Counted from the first letter of the stretch, positions 45,663-56,284 are shown. The stretch is 64,000 nucleotides of DNA from Glandiceps talaboti (GCF_964340395.1 NC_135559.1:18325050-18389049); one strand, 5' to 3'. Translations and numbers: made by a program. The notes: generated from the sequence alone by a model not told the origin.

Positions 45663-47925
45663 ACATAACTAGGCAAAGCCCATAAGCTCGCGCAGGTTAG
45701 ATTCAATTATGACCGGTTGCCTGGGCCAGAGTTGATACACTTGATTTGGGTCATTTTCCAGGGGTATTGACCAAAACAAATTATTTTTTTGAATGACATC
45801 TAATTCTCTGACATGGACGAGAAGTAAAGACAGTCAACACTCTATGCAGTTGTTGGTTTCAAAAACCATCATGGCCATTAGATTGATATTGTTCATTTTC
45901 AATCAGCCAACTTATCATAGACCCTCCACCAACGTACGTTGGTCTTTGAACAAATGTTTTGTTGACATGTTGCCGAACATCACGATTTCTCAATTCAACT
46001 CGATGATTTAGGAATCTTACTGTACCAACAAACATAGGAACAGTACCGTAGCCTGGGGGGGGGGGGGCAAGGGGGCAGCCGCCCCCAGGGATTTTGGATA
46101 AAAGAAAGGGAAAAAAAAGCAACTTTTTGAATACATAGGGATGTTACTAAAATCGTTATTTACGTGACGATTCCTAGCATGCGCGATTTAAATTGATGGT
46201 TCACTAATAAAAGTGACTGTACACTGATTCCTAGCTAATATGTATCTTATGTCTCTATTGTACGCTGGCTTACCTTGGAATATAATTGTGTCCAGTAAAA
46301 AATTGTAACATTTTGCAGCTAATTAAAAATTTCTTTGTGCGGGAAAGTACAAAAAAGTGCGCACATGCACCGCGAGTAACAGTAGTCTTGAAAGTCTCCT
46401 TCATTTGAAGATAGCAAGTCGCAATTATAATGGCAGCGAGTGAAACTCAAAAAAAAAAGACGGAAAAGATCTTTCAACATGAGGTCGCCTGCTATGCTGC
46501 ATGCAGTGACTCCGAAAATGTGCTCGGTCTCATTTACATATTGTACCTTATATTAAAACATTAACTGATGAAACAGCAGATCTCTTTTTGGAATATATGG
46601 TGGCCCTGAAAAACTATTAAACTAGGTACGCAGTTTAAGATCCACTCTTTGAAGATCCACTTTCAATAATTGTTTTCGACGTTGTCTTTGGTTAAAATGT
46701 TGTTTGATATACTCATAGCACACTGACACTAGCGTTATTCTGCAATTCAATTTGCTATGAAAAGAATGGCCTTGAATTTGTCAACATAGCTGTACCTTTG
46801 ACATCATAATCCAAACTTCAATTTCCATTATAATGATAATGACATTCAAGGAGAATTCACTGAGTTCACCTTGGGTTCCGACATAAACGAGGCCAATTTG
46901 CTATGGAAAGAATGGCCTTGAATTTGTAAACATAGCTGTACCTTTGACATCAAGTGTAGGTGACAGAAGGGGTGGCTAAAATAATGCTTGTGTTTCATTT
47001 GGCGGGGCTTTAGAACATTTTTGTTAGAAGAGAGCCGAGGGTGAGAGGAGCTACACCATTTGTTTAACCGTAAATTGTGTGCATTTCCTAACTGCAGCTA
47101 TGCATACAAATCGCATAGAGATAGTATCAAGATGACTGATGAATAAGTGCTATCTAAAATGGACCTGAAATATTTTGCTATAATTATATATAGTTTGTTT
47201 TATCCTTGTCATGCATTGTGAAAAAATGAATTCGACCTACCTACCCAATGTGATTGGTTAGGTTACCTGTTGACCAGCATTTTTATTTTTTCTGGCCTTA
47301 CATATGATATTTAATTGCGTATGCTACAATATATATTATGTAAAGTGTATGTAAATTTATGTAAATTAGCACATTTCTAAATTTTAAATGCAAGATTGCA
47401 CCAAGACAAAGTTTTGCCCCCCCCCCCCCCCGGCAATTTGGTCAGGCTACGGCCCTGAGGAAAGTAGTTATTCTTTTCAGAACATGTAAAAAAAATCAAT
47501 TACCGACAATATAAATGTCAAAACCATACTTCCACAACCTGGAAATTAAACTGCGCTGTGCACTGTGTCATCAGTGGTCCGTATCGCGTACCTCCGGGCA
47601 TCAAACTTCCAAATAATGTAACAATTTCGTCTTGAAGTACAGTGATGCCTCAATACTAGTTACAATGTTACGATAATCGTGCCAACAGGCCTACTTTTAC
47701 AATATTGCAATGCATGGTGATGTTATGTCGCTTATGCTATGCGATGATAAGGTAGCGCGTGGAGAATGCACGTAGTATATGGAAGGCGCATACGTAGTCA
47801 CTGCGCGCCGCAATGCATCCCTGGGAGCTAGAACCACCAATTTTTTCGCATAGTATATACGACGCAAATGCTTACTAGTGATTGTGCCATTATGCGGCAG
47901 CTTCGCTGCTGCTGCGCGAGCTATA
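45663..47925. mobile_element. Non-autonomous DNA repeat element, copy 1 (with internal insert)
   Basis: Interrupts the upstream block of gene E. Ends are inverted: ATAAGCTCGCGCAG near 45688 and CTGCGCGAGCTAT near 47912. Its two halves (45670-46040 and 47458-47925) match a second copy at 50066-50870 almost throughout, and the 46041-47457 part is an insertion within it. No coding. Confidence 0.75.
46041..47457. mobile_element. hAT-like non-autonomous transposon nested in the repeat
   Basis: Starts CAGTACCGTAGCCTGGGG and ends ...CAGGCTACGGCCCTG, so the termini are imperfect inverted repeats of the CAG...CTG type. It is flanked by AGGAA on both sides (46036-46040 and 47458-47462), which occurs once in the empty copy near 50413. 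It has a direct repeat of ~55 bases (46749 and 46899, 'agaatggccttgaatttgt'). The CAGGG-CGTAGCC ends resemble hAT elements, but those normally make 8-base duplications, so the family is tentative. Confidence 0.75.
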
Positions 47926-47963
47926 ACACTATTGCGAGGTATATTGGTTTGAAATGTGGTGGG

Positions 47964-49297
47964 TGTAATGATATGATCTATACATCAATATCTAATGAAT
48001 TATACATGAGATCATTCTGACAATGACATCATCACTATCATAAGTATATGTCAACATTATGTCAATAAATTTATATTAGTTGCAATAGTACAACACGACG
48101 TCCTGAGCCTCACTGAACATAACATGGTGTCAGAAGTTCTGATTTCTGCATAAAATCTGTTCAGAAGTCACCAAAACTAGTGGAAAGTTAACAGATATCA
48201 ATGTGAAAAGTGGATACTGCTAGGAAACTTCAGAGAAGTGAAGATTCTACAAGAAAATCTACACTCCAAACATTCCAGTCACACAGCCACACCCTAAAAT
48301 CACAGTTGATGTGCAGTGAACAAAGAAACCCATAGGAAGCTCAACGTAAGAAACTCAACAAGTAAGTTTCATTCAAATTCTTGACTCAAAATGGCAAGTA
48401 ACAACTTCAAACAACACAAATGAAACCATACGAGTTCAACAACAAGGTCAATGGAAAACAGCCAAAGTTACAAGCTATGCTGAAACTCCACGTTCATACA
48501 TCATTCAAACACCGGGAGGAAAACAGTATCATCGCAACCGAAAACATCTATTGAAAACAAATGAGAAACCTCCACCATCGGTAATAACAACAGATACTGG
48601 AGATGAGATGATAACATCACCAGATACTCCCTCAACAACTACTGAAACAGGAGAAAACGAGATTCCAACCACCACCACCACCACCACCACCACCACCACC
48701 ACAACAACAACACCTGACATGACAAAGTCAACAGCTGACAATGCACAGAATATTGTGACAACAAGAAGTGGAAGAGTTGTGAAGAAACCAGAAAGATTCA
48801 AAGATTATGTGTGAATCAAACCACTCTGATCAGGCAGAATAATCCTGAATCAGATGATGGAAATATAGTTAGAGTAGGAGATCGGATAGTCCACTCCGAT
48901 TTTAGATATGATACAAATACTAATTAAATATAGCTTAGTTAGATTGTATTACAGCAATTAAATTCCACAGAACTCTGATGACTCTGACAATATGTTTCAC
49001 TTCAAACCAATTGATGATGAGAGACAATACACTTATTATGATTTACTAAACATTGCTCGACCAATATAATCCATATCCAATTTGATCAATAATACCAATA
49101 CATTACGATATATAGTCTCACTCAAAAAAGGAGAGTTGTAATGATATGATCTATACATCAATATCTAATGAATTATACATGAGATCATTCTGACAATGAC
49201 ATCATCACTATCATATGTATATGTCAACATTATGTTAATAAAGTGATATTAGTTGCAATAGTACAACACGACGTCTTGAGCCTCACTGAACATAACA
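47964..49297 (+). mobile_element. Internally deleted LTR (gypsy-like) retrotransposon
   Basis: Two 161-base LTRs (47964-48124 and 49137-49297), TGTAATGATATG...CATAACA, nearly identical. They are flanked by GTGGG at 47959-47963 and 49298-49302, the target duplication, inside the gene E promoter block. A primer-binding-site-like TGGTGTCAGAAG follows the 5' LTR directly, and a purine tract (AAAAAAGGAGAG) precedes the 3' LTR. Only about 1 kb lies between, holding the C-terminal end of a pol gene. Confidence 0.93.
48420..48814 (+). pseudogene. C-terminal remnant of LTR-retrotransposon pol (integrase end)
   Basis: The frame reads RVQQQGQWKTAKVTSYAE, PRSYIIQTPGG and YHRNRKHLLKTNE, then a Thr-run encoded by an ACC repeat, then TRSGRVVKKPERFKDYV before the stop. 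These are the usual last motifs of gypsy-type pol proteins after the integrase core. Everything upstream (gag, protease, RT, RNase H, integrase core) has been deleted. Confidence 0.85.
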
Positions 49298-49566
49298 GTG
49301 GGTATGTTTCTGAAAATGTGTGCATTAAGAGTTGTTCATGAAATAGTGACAACATTACTTGGCAAATTTGGTTTTAAAATGTATTTTTCTGTCAAATAGG
49401 TGGAACTTCAAATCTGTCTGTGTATCTATCTAATACGTGTTTCTTTATCTGTCATTCTGTCTCTGTCGGTCTCAATCTGCGCGAATCGAATTTACTCAAT
49501 ATGAATCCGAGCTTGCCTGGCGAGTGCCAACTGTCCCACAATACACCACGGTTACTTCGATCAAAC
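49298..49566 (+). promoter_or_regulatory. Proximal promoter of ZNF gene E
   Basis: The block resumes at 'gtgggtatgtttctga' directly after the LTR element and runs to ATGGCGGC. Here, as in gene B, the GGTTACTTCG variant places the upstream ATG (49501) in frame with the main start. Confidence 0.55.
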
Positions 49567-49877
49567 ATGGCGGCGCCCATCAGTCCAAACGATAATACAC
49601 TGATCGATCTGGGTGTTGCGTACGATGTTTGGCATAACAGTAAAGCTATTGGCTACTCAGAAGTTCCCAGTAGTGTGTTTGCTTTACATATTTTACAAAT
49701 TCACAGACAGTACTGTGAGGAATGTTTCCCAAATGATTGTCAACAACAAGGTGGTGACAGCAGCAGTCATGGCTACCTCTCCCGTGGTGTTAGCCAGAGA
49801 CAAGTCAAAATGGAGACATCGACAGAGTATGACACCCTAAGTGATGATATATCACAGTCTACGTCTATTACAATGAA
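49567..49877 (+). CDS. ZNF gene E, exon 1 (N-terminal domain)
   Basis: Intact exon of ~103 residues (TLIDLGVAYDVWHNSKAIGY, SEVPSSVFALHILQIH, QYCEECFPNDC, VKME). There is an extra codon in NDNTLID and one more Ser in DSSSHGY than in gene B. The donor gtaagt is at 49878. It splices into 56285 in phase across a 6.4-kb intron filled by the DNA repeat and the RAG element. Confidence 0.86.
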
Positions 49878-50065
49878 GTAAGTCAGTTTAATTTATGGTC
49901 TGTATTTGTTCATTTCGGGGTGAACCATTTGATTTCGGGGGGGGGGGGGTTGAGAGAAAAAAATCTGTCGTTGGATGAAGGAGGAAAACGAATAATTTGA
50001 TCCCATAATAGAAATTTGGGCGATAATAAAGGGAAGGGTCTCCGAACACCATCAATATTAAATAA

Positions 50066-50870
50066 TATCATAACTAGGCAAAGCCCATAAGCTCGCGCAG
50101 AGTAGATTCATTTGTGACCGGCTGCCTGGGCCAGGGTTCACTCATGATACACTTGATTTGGGTCATTTTCCAGGGGTATTGACCATCAAAATTTATTTTA
50201 TTGAATGACAACTAATTCTCTGACATGGACGAGAAGTAAAGCAAGTCAACACTCTATGCAGTTGTTGGTTTCAAAAACCATCATAGCCATTAGATTAATA
50301 TTGTTCATTTTCAATCAGCCAACTTATCATAGACCCTCCACCAACGTACGTTGGTCTTTGGACAATTCAACTCGATGATTTATGAATGTTACTGTACCAA
50401 CAAACATAGGAAAGTAGATATTCTTTTTAAAACATGTAAAAAAAACAATTATCAATAATATAAATGTCAAAACCACACTTCCACAACCCGGAAATTAAAC
50501 TGCGCTATGTCATCAGTGGTCCGTATTGCGTACCGCCGTGCATCAAACTTCCAAATAGTGTAACAATTTCTCCTTGAGGTACAGTGATACCTCGATACTC
50601 GTTACAATGTTACGATAATCGTGCCAACAGGCCTACTGTTACAATATTGCAATGCATGGTGATGCTATGTCGCCTATGATATACGATGATACGGTAGCGC
50701 GTGGAGAATGCACGTAGTATATGGAAGGCGCATGCGTAGTCAGTGCGCGCCGCAATGCATCATTGGGAGAACCACCAAATTTTTTCGCATAGTATATACG
50801 ACGCGCATGCGTACTAGTCATTGAGCCACTTCGCGGCAGCTTCGCTGCCGCTGCGTGAGCTATTAAGTGT
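50066..50870. mobile_element. Non-autonomous DNA repeat element, copy 2 (empty of the hAT-like insert)
   Basis: About 805 bases matching copy 1 at 45663-47925 on both sides of the latter's insert. Ends show ATAAGCTCGCGCAG (near 50090) and CTGCGTGAGCTAT (near 50860). It lies in intron E. No coding. Confidence 0.75.
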
Positions 50871-50962
50871 ATGACATTGCGTTTACCATATATAACCACA
50901 GGGTTGTTAATTCGAGTTTGTTAATAAAAGGAACCATTTTCCAAAGCTGGTTTTAAACCAGA

Positions 50963-53453
50963 TGACTCGACTAAACTTTCTGAACCGGGAACGTCTGGAG
51001 CATCTGACTTCAAGTCTCGCGACACAAGTGTGTCATCACACAAGCGGAAGCTCTTAGAACTTGAGGAAGACACAGTTCCTAATGAGTCATTTTGGGGTCA
51101 GAGTAAAGTAAACAGTATTCCTAAAGAACGATTCAAAACAGTAGATCAGGCAGAAATTTTACTATGCACTATTTGCCAAGGAGTACCTGTAGTTCCAAAA
51201 CAGACAACTTGTAATCATGTATTTAGTCATTCATGCATAGATGTTTGGTTGAAAAATTCCCATGTGTGTCCTCAGTGTAGAAATGTAATCGATGTAACTG
51301 ATGTTTTAGATTTAAAACATACAAATGCTCACCTGTTTGAAACTCTACGTATCAACTGTAAATATGAAAATGTTGGTTGTCGGCACTTACTGAAAGTTTC
51401 ATCCCTCCAGGACCATGAAAATATCTGTTCTTTCAAAAACAAAGGTAAACGATGCACATATGGTAGCCAAAGACGAAAAGCTAGCTTAATTACTGCTGAC
51501 CACCAATATGTAAAGAGGCGGCGTTTGAAGAGCTTTCTTTATCATTTGGACACTTTCTGCACAGAACATTGTGAATCAAAAGAGGATGTGTTGTTTTTTA
51601 CACTGAGGTCACATCTATATGACTCTGGTCAAAAAGAAAGGGCTAGTGCTATTGAATCTGTCTGGAAGGGTACAAATGAGTATTTGACTGCATAGGAATG
51701 CTTAGCAATGCGAGTTGACAATTTACAAACAAAGGGGGAATACAAAAATCAATATGCATTCTTCAAGGAAAAGTCTTGCAATCCTTTACAGCCCCCAAGT
51801 CAGCTAGATGTAACAGAAAAAATGTTCATGCCAGGTACTGTAAGGTATGAAATTACCAGTACTGGAAATATGGTACGGGACATACATTGCACTCCTGTAA
51901 AGTTTGGAAAAAATACTACTGAGAGTACAGCACATAAAATTGAGCCTATTGATGTTACTGCACATTTTCAGTCAAACTTGCTTCCAGATTTACCATCTCC
52001 CAACATGAAGGGTGTTAGGTTTAACTACTGTGATGCCCTGGCAAAAACCCTTTACGAAATTGATGATGAGATTAATGAAAACTTGAAAATTAACAAAATT
52101 GGCCATGATGACCCCTCAATAATTGTGAAAACTGTTGTGAAAGATGGGAGTGATGGCATGGGAGATGTAGCTGTACACAAAGAGAAATCTGACAAAACTC
52201 TATCTGACAAAGCATTTCGTTTTTCATTTGCTGTGTTCAGTAGTATTTAAGGGTGAGGAAATTGTTGTTTTCAAGGAGCCCCACCCAGGTTCAATACGCT
52301 GTAACAGACCATTGTTAGAGGCTGTGGCCGATGAAAATAATAAAAGTAGCATGTCAACCTTGCTGTCACCTATAGAAGCTGAGTGTAAAGTACTTGAAGG
52401 GCGACTGATAAAGATCCAAGTAGGAGAATTTTGGCGGTGTCATGAAATTAAATTTGTAGGCTTTATGGTAGATGAAAAACTAGCCAGAAGTGCAGGTGGA
52501 TTAGCCTCTGCTGGCTCTTCATTTCTGTGCACTCTTTGTGATGCAACAAGGTCAGATGCAATGAGTAATGTTGGCACATTTTCCATAAACAGGTCTCTTA
52601 ATGATACACAAGTAAAGGCCGAAATTGCTCGCTTGAATTATGACACACTAAACAAAGCTGATTTGTTAAAAAAATCTCAAGGTGTAAAATCTGCACCAAT
52701 TTTGTTGAGTGAACCAAGGGATATTGGCATTGATGCTACTCATGCCACTATCAACATAGGAAACTTTTTAAGAAATATATTAATACGCGAAATAGCTTAA
52801 ATTTATCAATGGGAGTCAAGTAGCAACATTCGTGAAATTCTTATAGATGCAGAGAGGAGGTTTGATTGTCACTTAAAAGAAACGGTTGGCTTGACACCAT
52901 CACTAATGATGCCAGGTAACTATGCTCGAGAATTATTCAAATATGAAAATGAAGAACATATTCTGCACTTAATCAAAGATCTTGAGAGAAAAAAAATGTT
53001 GTCAGTTGTGCTTGAGAAATTTCGATTTGTAAAGAAACTGTACGGTGATAATGACCCTTTAAATAATTATCCAGATGAAGTTCCATGCCTGAAAGAAACT
53101 GCAGTCTGTATGGGTAATTTACTTAAGAATAATTTTGGATATGTTGTGTGGTCCAACTATATCCACAAAGTAATAATGCACAAGAGCTACTGGAACTTCA
53201 TGATGGACCAGGGACAATAGGGGGGGGCTGTCTGGGGAGGGTAATGAGGGCGGGAATAAAATGTTTAGGTGTTTCAGGCTACATCATGCTAGAAGAGGGT
53301 CAACACAAAGTGGGTTGAGAGATGTTCTGTGGATACACTGGCTGCACACTAGTCCAAAGTTGAGACAACTGGCTGCAGTTGCATGACGAAAAAAACAAAT
53401 GCTCACTTTGTGGGAAACAGGGCCACAACAGAGTTACCTGTCAGTTCACATGA
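50963..53453 (+). pseudogene. RAG1L: RAG1-like transposase gene (RAG1L)
   Basis: Homologue of the catalytic V(D)J recombinase subunit. In order: a RING-type domain (LCTICQG to CPQCRN, with one ligand Cys replaced by Ser in CNHVFSHSC), a TRAF-like zinc segment (CKYENVGC...DHENIC), a basic KGKRC/RRKAS region where the nonamer-binding domain is expected, ECLAMRVDN, then core motifs GSDGMGD (52147), FMVDEKL (52471), CTLCDATR, NYIHKVIMH and GNEGGNK (53246). These carry the equivalents of D600, D708, E962 and the core zinc ligands. A C-terminal knuckle CSLCGKQGHNRVTC ends the gene. Breaks: TAG at 51693, TAA at 52798, and frameshifts near 52240, 53180, 53220 (G-run) and 53390 (A-run). The true 5' end may be missing. 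Confidence 0.94.
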
Positions 53454-53880
53454 TATTTATTTGAATCCTGAGCTGTGTCTTGTGTAATACTAGGTAAATA
53501 TATACTGGTACAGCTAGTGTATGTAGGATGTTGACTGTATAAATAGTACAAATGATATTGTAGTGGTCAGATTCTCAACAGTGGCTGACCTCAGGTAGAG
53601 GTTGTTTTGCATTGGCAGTACTTGTACTTTCAGAACCTTAACTACCATGAGTGTTGATGTAGTAAAACAGAAAAATGTGTACAGGTACATACTTTATTAT
53701 GTGAATGTAATATAAGTAGAACAAAAAATCCCACAATCAAACATTACGTTCGACATGCTATTCACTCAACAAAGTACAGCATCATCATCAAATTGTAGAG
53801 TGTATTCTTTATTAATCATCCCAGAACTAATGTGATATATGTATGCACATTTTTAGATATATAGTGAAAATAAAACAAAC
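53454..53880. other. Spacer between RAG1L and RAG2L
   Basis: AT-rich, without open frames of note; it would hold the two convergent 3' UTRs. AATAAA occurs at 53869 on the plus strand, downstream of RAG1L. Confidence 0.5.
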
Positions 53881-55794
53881 TTATTTCACCTTCTTTCTCT
53901 TTGGTTTCTTTCTACAGTCATTACAAATGAATGATTTTGGTGTAGTTGATATTTCATAACAAAATTCATGAAAATTTCACCCACAGAGCCCCTCACATGT
54001 CACCCATAAAGGTAGCTTACATTCTGGCAGTAGATTTACGATGCATTTGTCATCAAGATCACATTTACATGGAGGCATTGACTTGTTAGTGTAAAGAAGT
54101 TAATTGCTACTCCCCCCACAAATCTCAACATTGTATCCTTATCTAGAGTAACAGCAGTATGATTGGCTGTGGCAAAATGAGGGAATAATGTTGACATAGA
54201 TATTTCACATTTACATACATCAATTTTGAATAAAGAAGAACTTGTGGGGGCCTTTGACAAAATTTCTTTACATCCCTGGATGTAACCCCCATAAACAATG
54301 ATAGTATTTTCTAGTAGGGCTATTGAAGCAGATGAAATAAAATATGGGATGGGTTTAGTAATATCTACCAATGAACCGAAAATATTAGCTCATCAATATG
54401 TATATGCAGTAATATAACTTGGTTCACAGACAGTCTTTCTGTTGGTGTCTTCCCACTGAATACCACCCCACCAACATACACAATAGAATCTGATGATTTA
54501 TTAAAACATGAACTATGATATACACGAGGTACTAACGCAGGAATTGAGAGCTTTCTCCAGCATAAAGTACTACTGTCAACTATATAAAAATTACCATCAG
54601 TACAACTTTGCTCAAAAGAAATTTGTTTTGAAAATCTATGGTTCATATTGATTCCCCCAAATAAAATAACATATCTACTGTTGTCAACTTTAGTAAATGT
54701 ATGGCCAGCTCTTGCTGATGGTATGTCACCTGATTGAGTTAATTCTGTGTCTATGTGGGGAGTCAGTGGGTTGATATTGTTACTGTTTTTAGAAATCTTT
54801 GCCATGTACTTTGCCCCCATCTGTTCGATGACTATAGCTTCATCACTTGGGTACATATATTCAGCATTCAGACCCCCCCCCCCCCCCCATATTAAAATTT
54901 TTGTTTGTCTATCATTTGCTGAAATATCAACAAATCCAGGGCAATGAAGTGCAGCAAGGTGGGACCCATGTACTTCAATTCTCTCTGTAGAGACTATACT
55001 AACATCCTCTTTCTCAACCAGGTAGGCAATTCTATAGAGGCTCCCCTCACTACAATTCCAGGTTCCCTCCTCAGAGTCTCTAACGCCACCAACTACAAAC
55101 TTTTTCATACCATCTACAGTGACAAGAAATGAGGTTTAAAATAAAGATTGGTTTGGAGGGGGGTGGTTTAAACAGAAAAAAGAGCATGTTATTAATCATA
55201 AAAGCTTAAGGACTGACATAATTATCCTATCACATCATATCTGTGGAATGCAAACTTTTTTTCTCGGGGAATACAGTCACTGCGTTAATAGCTGACTTGT
55301 GTAAGAATTTATAAGCTTTGCCCATCGGCTTTTACCGTCCTCAATAATATTGCGTCAATTCATACATACGTACATACTTAACTAATACAAGTGGCGTAGA
55401 GCATTGTCGACGTTTGAGACGTAGGTTGTTTATTCACTTTAACTAAATTGTTCATGTACAACACGTACACACAAAAGTATGGGAGACCAAATGAGGAATG
55501 TTATATGAAACCATACTTTGAAATTAATGATGGTGAATGTTCAAGGTCGTTTAGATGAAATCGTAGGAACACGAGATACGATACTCGATCGATCGATAAC
55601 ACAGGCTAACTCAAGTTGAACGTACATATACATGTAGTGTTCACAAACATGCCCTAATTACCTCTCAATGTCTGTTCTTTATACACAATACTGTGCCCTT
55701 TGGGTGGAAAATAATGGTCTAAACCCAACAACTTCTTTGTTGAGGCCCGAAATCTGTTTTCTACTGCCTTTCGTAAGACAAAAAATTTGGCCAT
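53881..55794 (-). pseudogene. RAG2L: RAG2-like gene (RAG2L) with PHD finger, two exons
   Basis: Homologue of the RAG2 accessory subunit. Candidate exon 1 (55794-55662) starts ATGGCC and encodes MAKFFVLRKAVENRF... to KEQTLR; its donor gtaatt and the acceptor TCACTGTAG join in phase to exon 2 (55113-53881). Exon 2 has kelch-type blocks: KKFVVGGVRD, ILIWGGGGG, GDIPSARAGHTFTKV with VILFGG, SIVYVGG and TIIVYGGY. The C-terminus has a PHD-type zinc pattern (KCDLDDKC, ECKLPLWVTCEGLCG, HEFC, FICNDC) and ends RKKPKRKKVK. Breaks: frame changes near 54368 and 54090 and a TGA at 53977 inside the PHD where Trp is expected. Vertebrate RAG2 PHD reads H3K4me3; amphioxus ProtoRAG RAG2L lacks it as far as I recall. 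Confidence 0.85.
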
Positions 55795-55933
55795 GTCGGA
55801 GTCTAATCTGACTGACGCTAGATTGTTTATGGAAGTGAACGTGAAAACTGTAACTGCGCATGTGCCGTCAGCCTGATCGGTTCATCTGCACATGAGCGAT
55901 AAATTTACCCATGAACCTTGGCGGTAAGTTACG

Positions 55934-55967
55934 TTTCCATAGGGCTGTATTGGCAAAGTACTATGTG
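55934..55967 (-). repeat. Candidate right terminal sequence of the RAG-like transposon
   Basis: Read on the minus strand from 55967: CACATAGTACTTTGCCAATA. It begins with CAC, as RSS heptamers and Transib/ProtoRAG termini do, and sits exactly where homology to introns C and D resumes ('caatatag' at 55968). The partner terminus is absent, so this is a candidate only. Confidence 0.5.
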
Positions 55968-56284
55968 CAATATAGTCTCAGTTAGTCGGCCAAGTGCTCT
56001 CTAATGTATAATCAAAGCCTTCATTTGTCCGATAGGACTCACATACAACATAAATAATTTACTTAAAATTGGAAATATAATAGTGGCCATTGCATATGTA
56101 AATTAAGGTCTCTATGGGTCAATAGTTCATATATTGTACCATGTGACATGGTCTAAGCCAATCACAGAAGGCTGTATGAAAACGATGTATTATTCAAAAG
56201 TGATATTATACTCTTTTCTGAGGTACAAACCAATCTAACATGTCAGTTATTTCTTTAACATTTCAACCCATGTTTTACCAATAG
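55968..56284 (+). other. Conserved 3' block of intron E
   Basis: About 317 bases matching 25094-25414 and 33717-34033 ('ggtctctatgggtcaatagttcatatattg', 'gacatggtctaagccaatcacag'), ending in the acceptor TTTTACCAATAG. Conservation higher than the rest of the intron may reflect recent duplication or a splicing/regulatory role. Confidence 0.65.

Larger units (their letters stand above)
50963..55967. mobile_element. RAG-like (ProtoRAG-type) transposon, decayed
   Basis: A RAG1-like gene (+) and a RAG2-like gene (-) converge, separated by about 430 bases, the arrangement known from ProtoRAG elements. The left limit is where identity with intron C (20779-20866) stops; the right limit is where the conserved intron block 'caatatagtctcag' resumes (55968). 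The right end reads CACATAGTAC... on the minus strand, starting with CAC as RAG/Transib termini do. No matching left terminus is seen, so the element is probably truncated at its left side. Both genes are broken. Confidence 0.88.

Noticed and set aside
50963-53453. RAG1-like gene as a functional or domesticated host gene
   Set aside because: Two in-frame stops and about four frameshifts across the coding region; no intact reading frame.
50963-53453. Transib transposase rather than RAG1-like
   Set aside because: The RING-type N-terminus, RAG1-like pre-core segment (ECLAMRVDN) and a linked RAG2-like gene are not features of Transib.
54747-55132. Plus-strand open frames over the RAG2-like gene
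   Set aside because: Antisense shadows of the minus-strand coding exon with no independent support.
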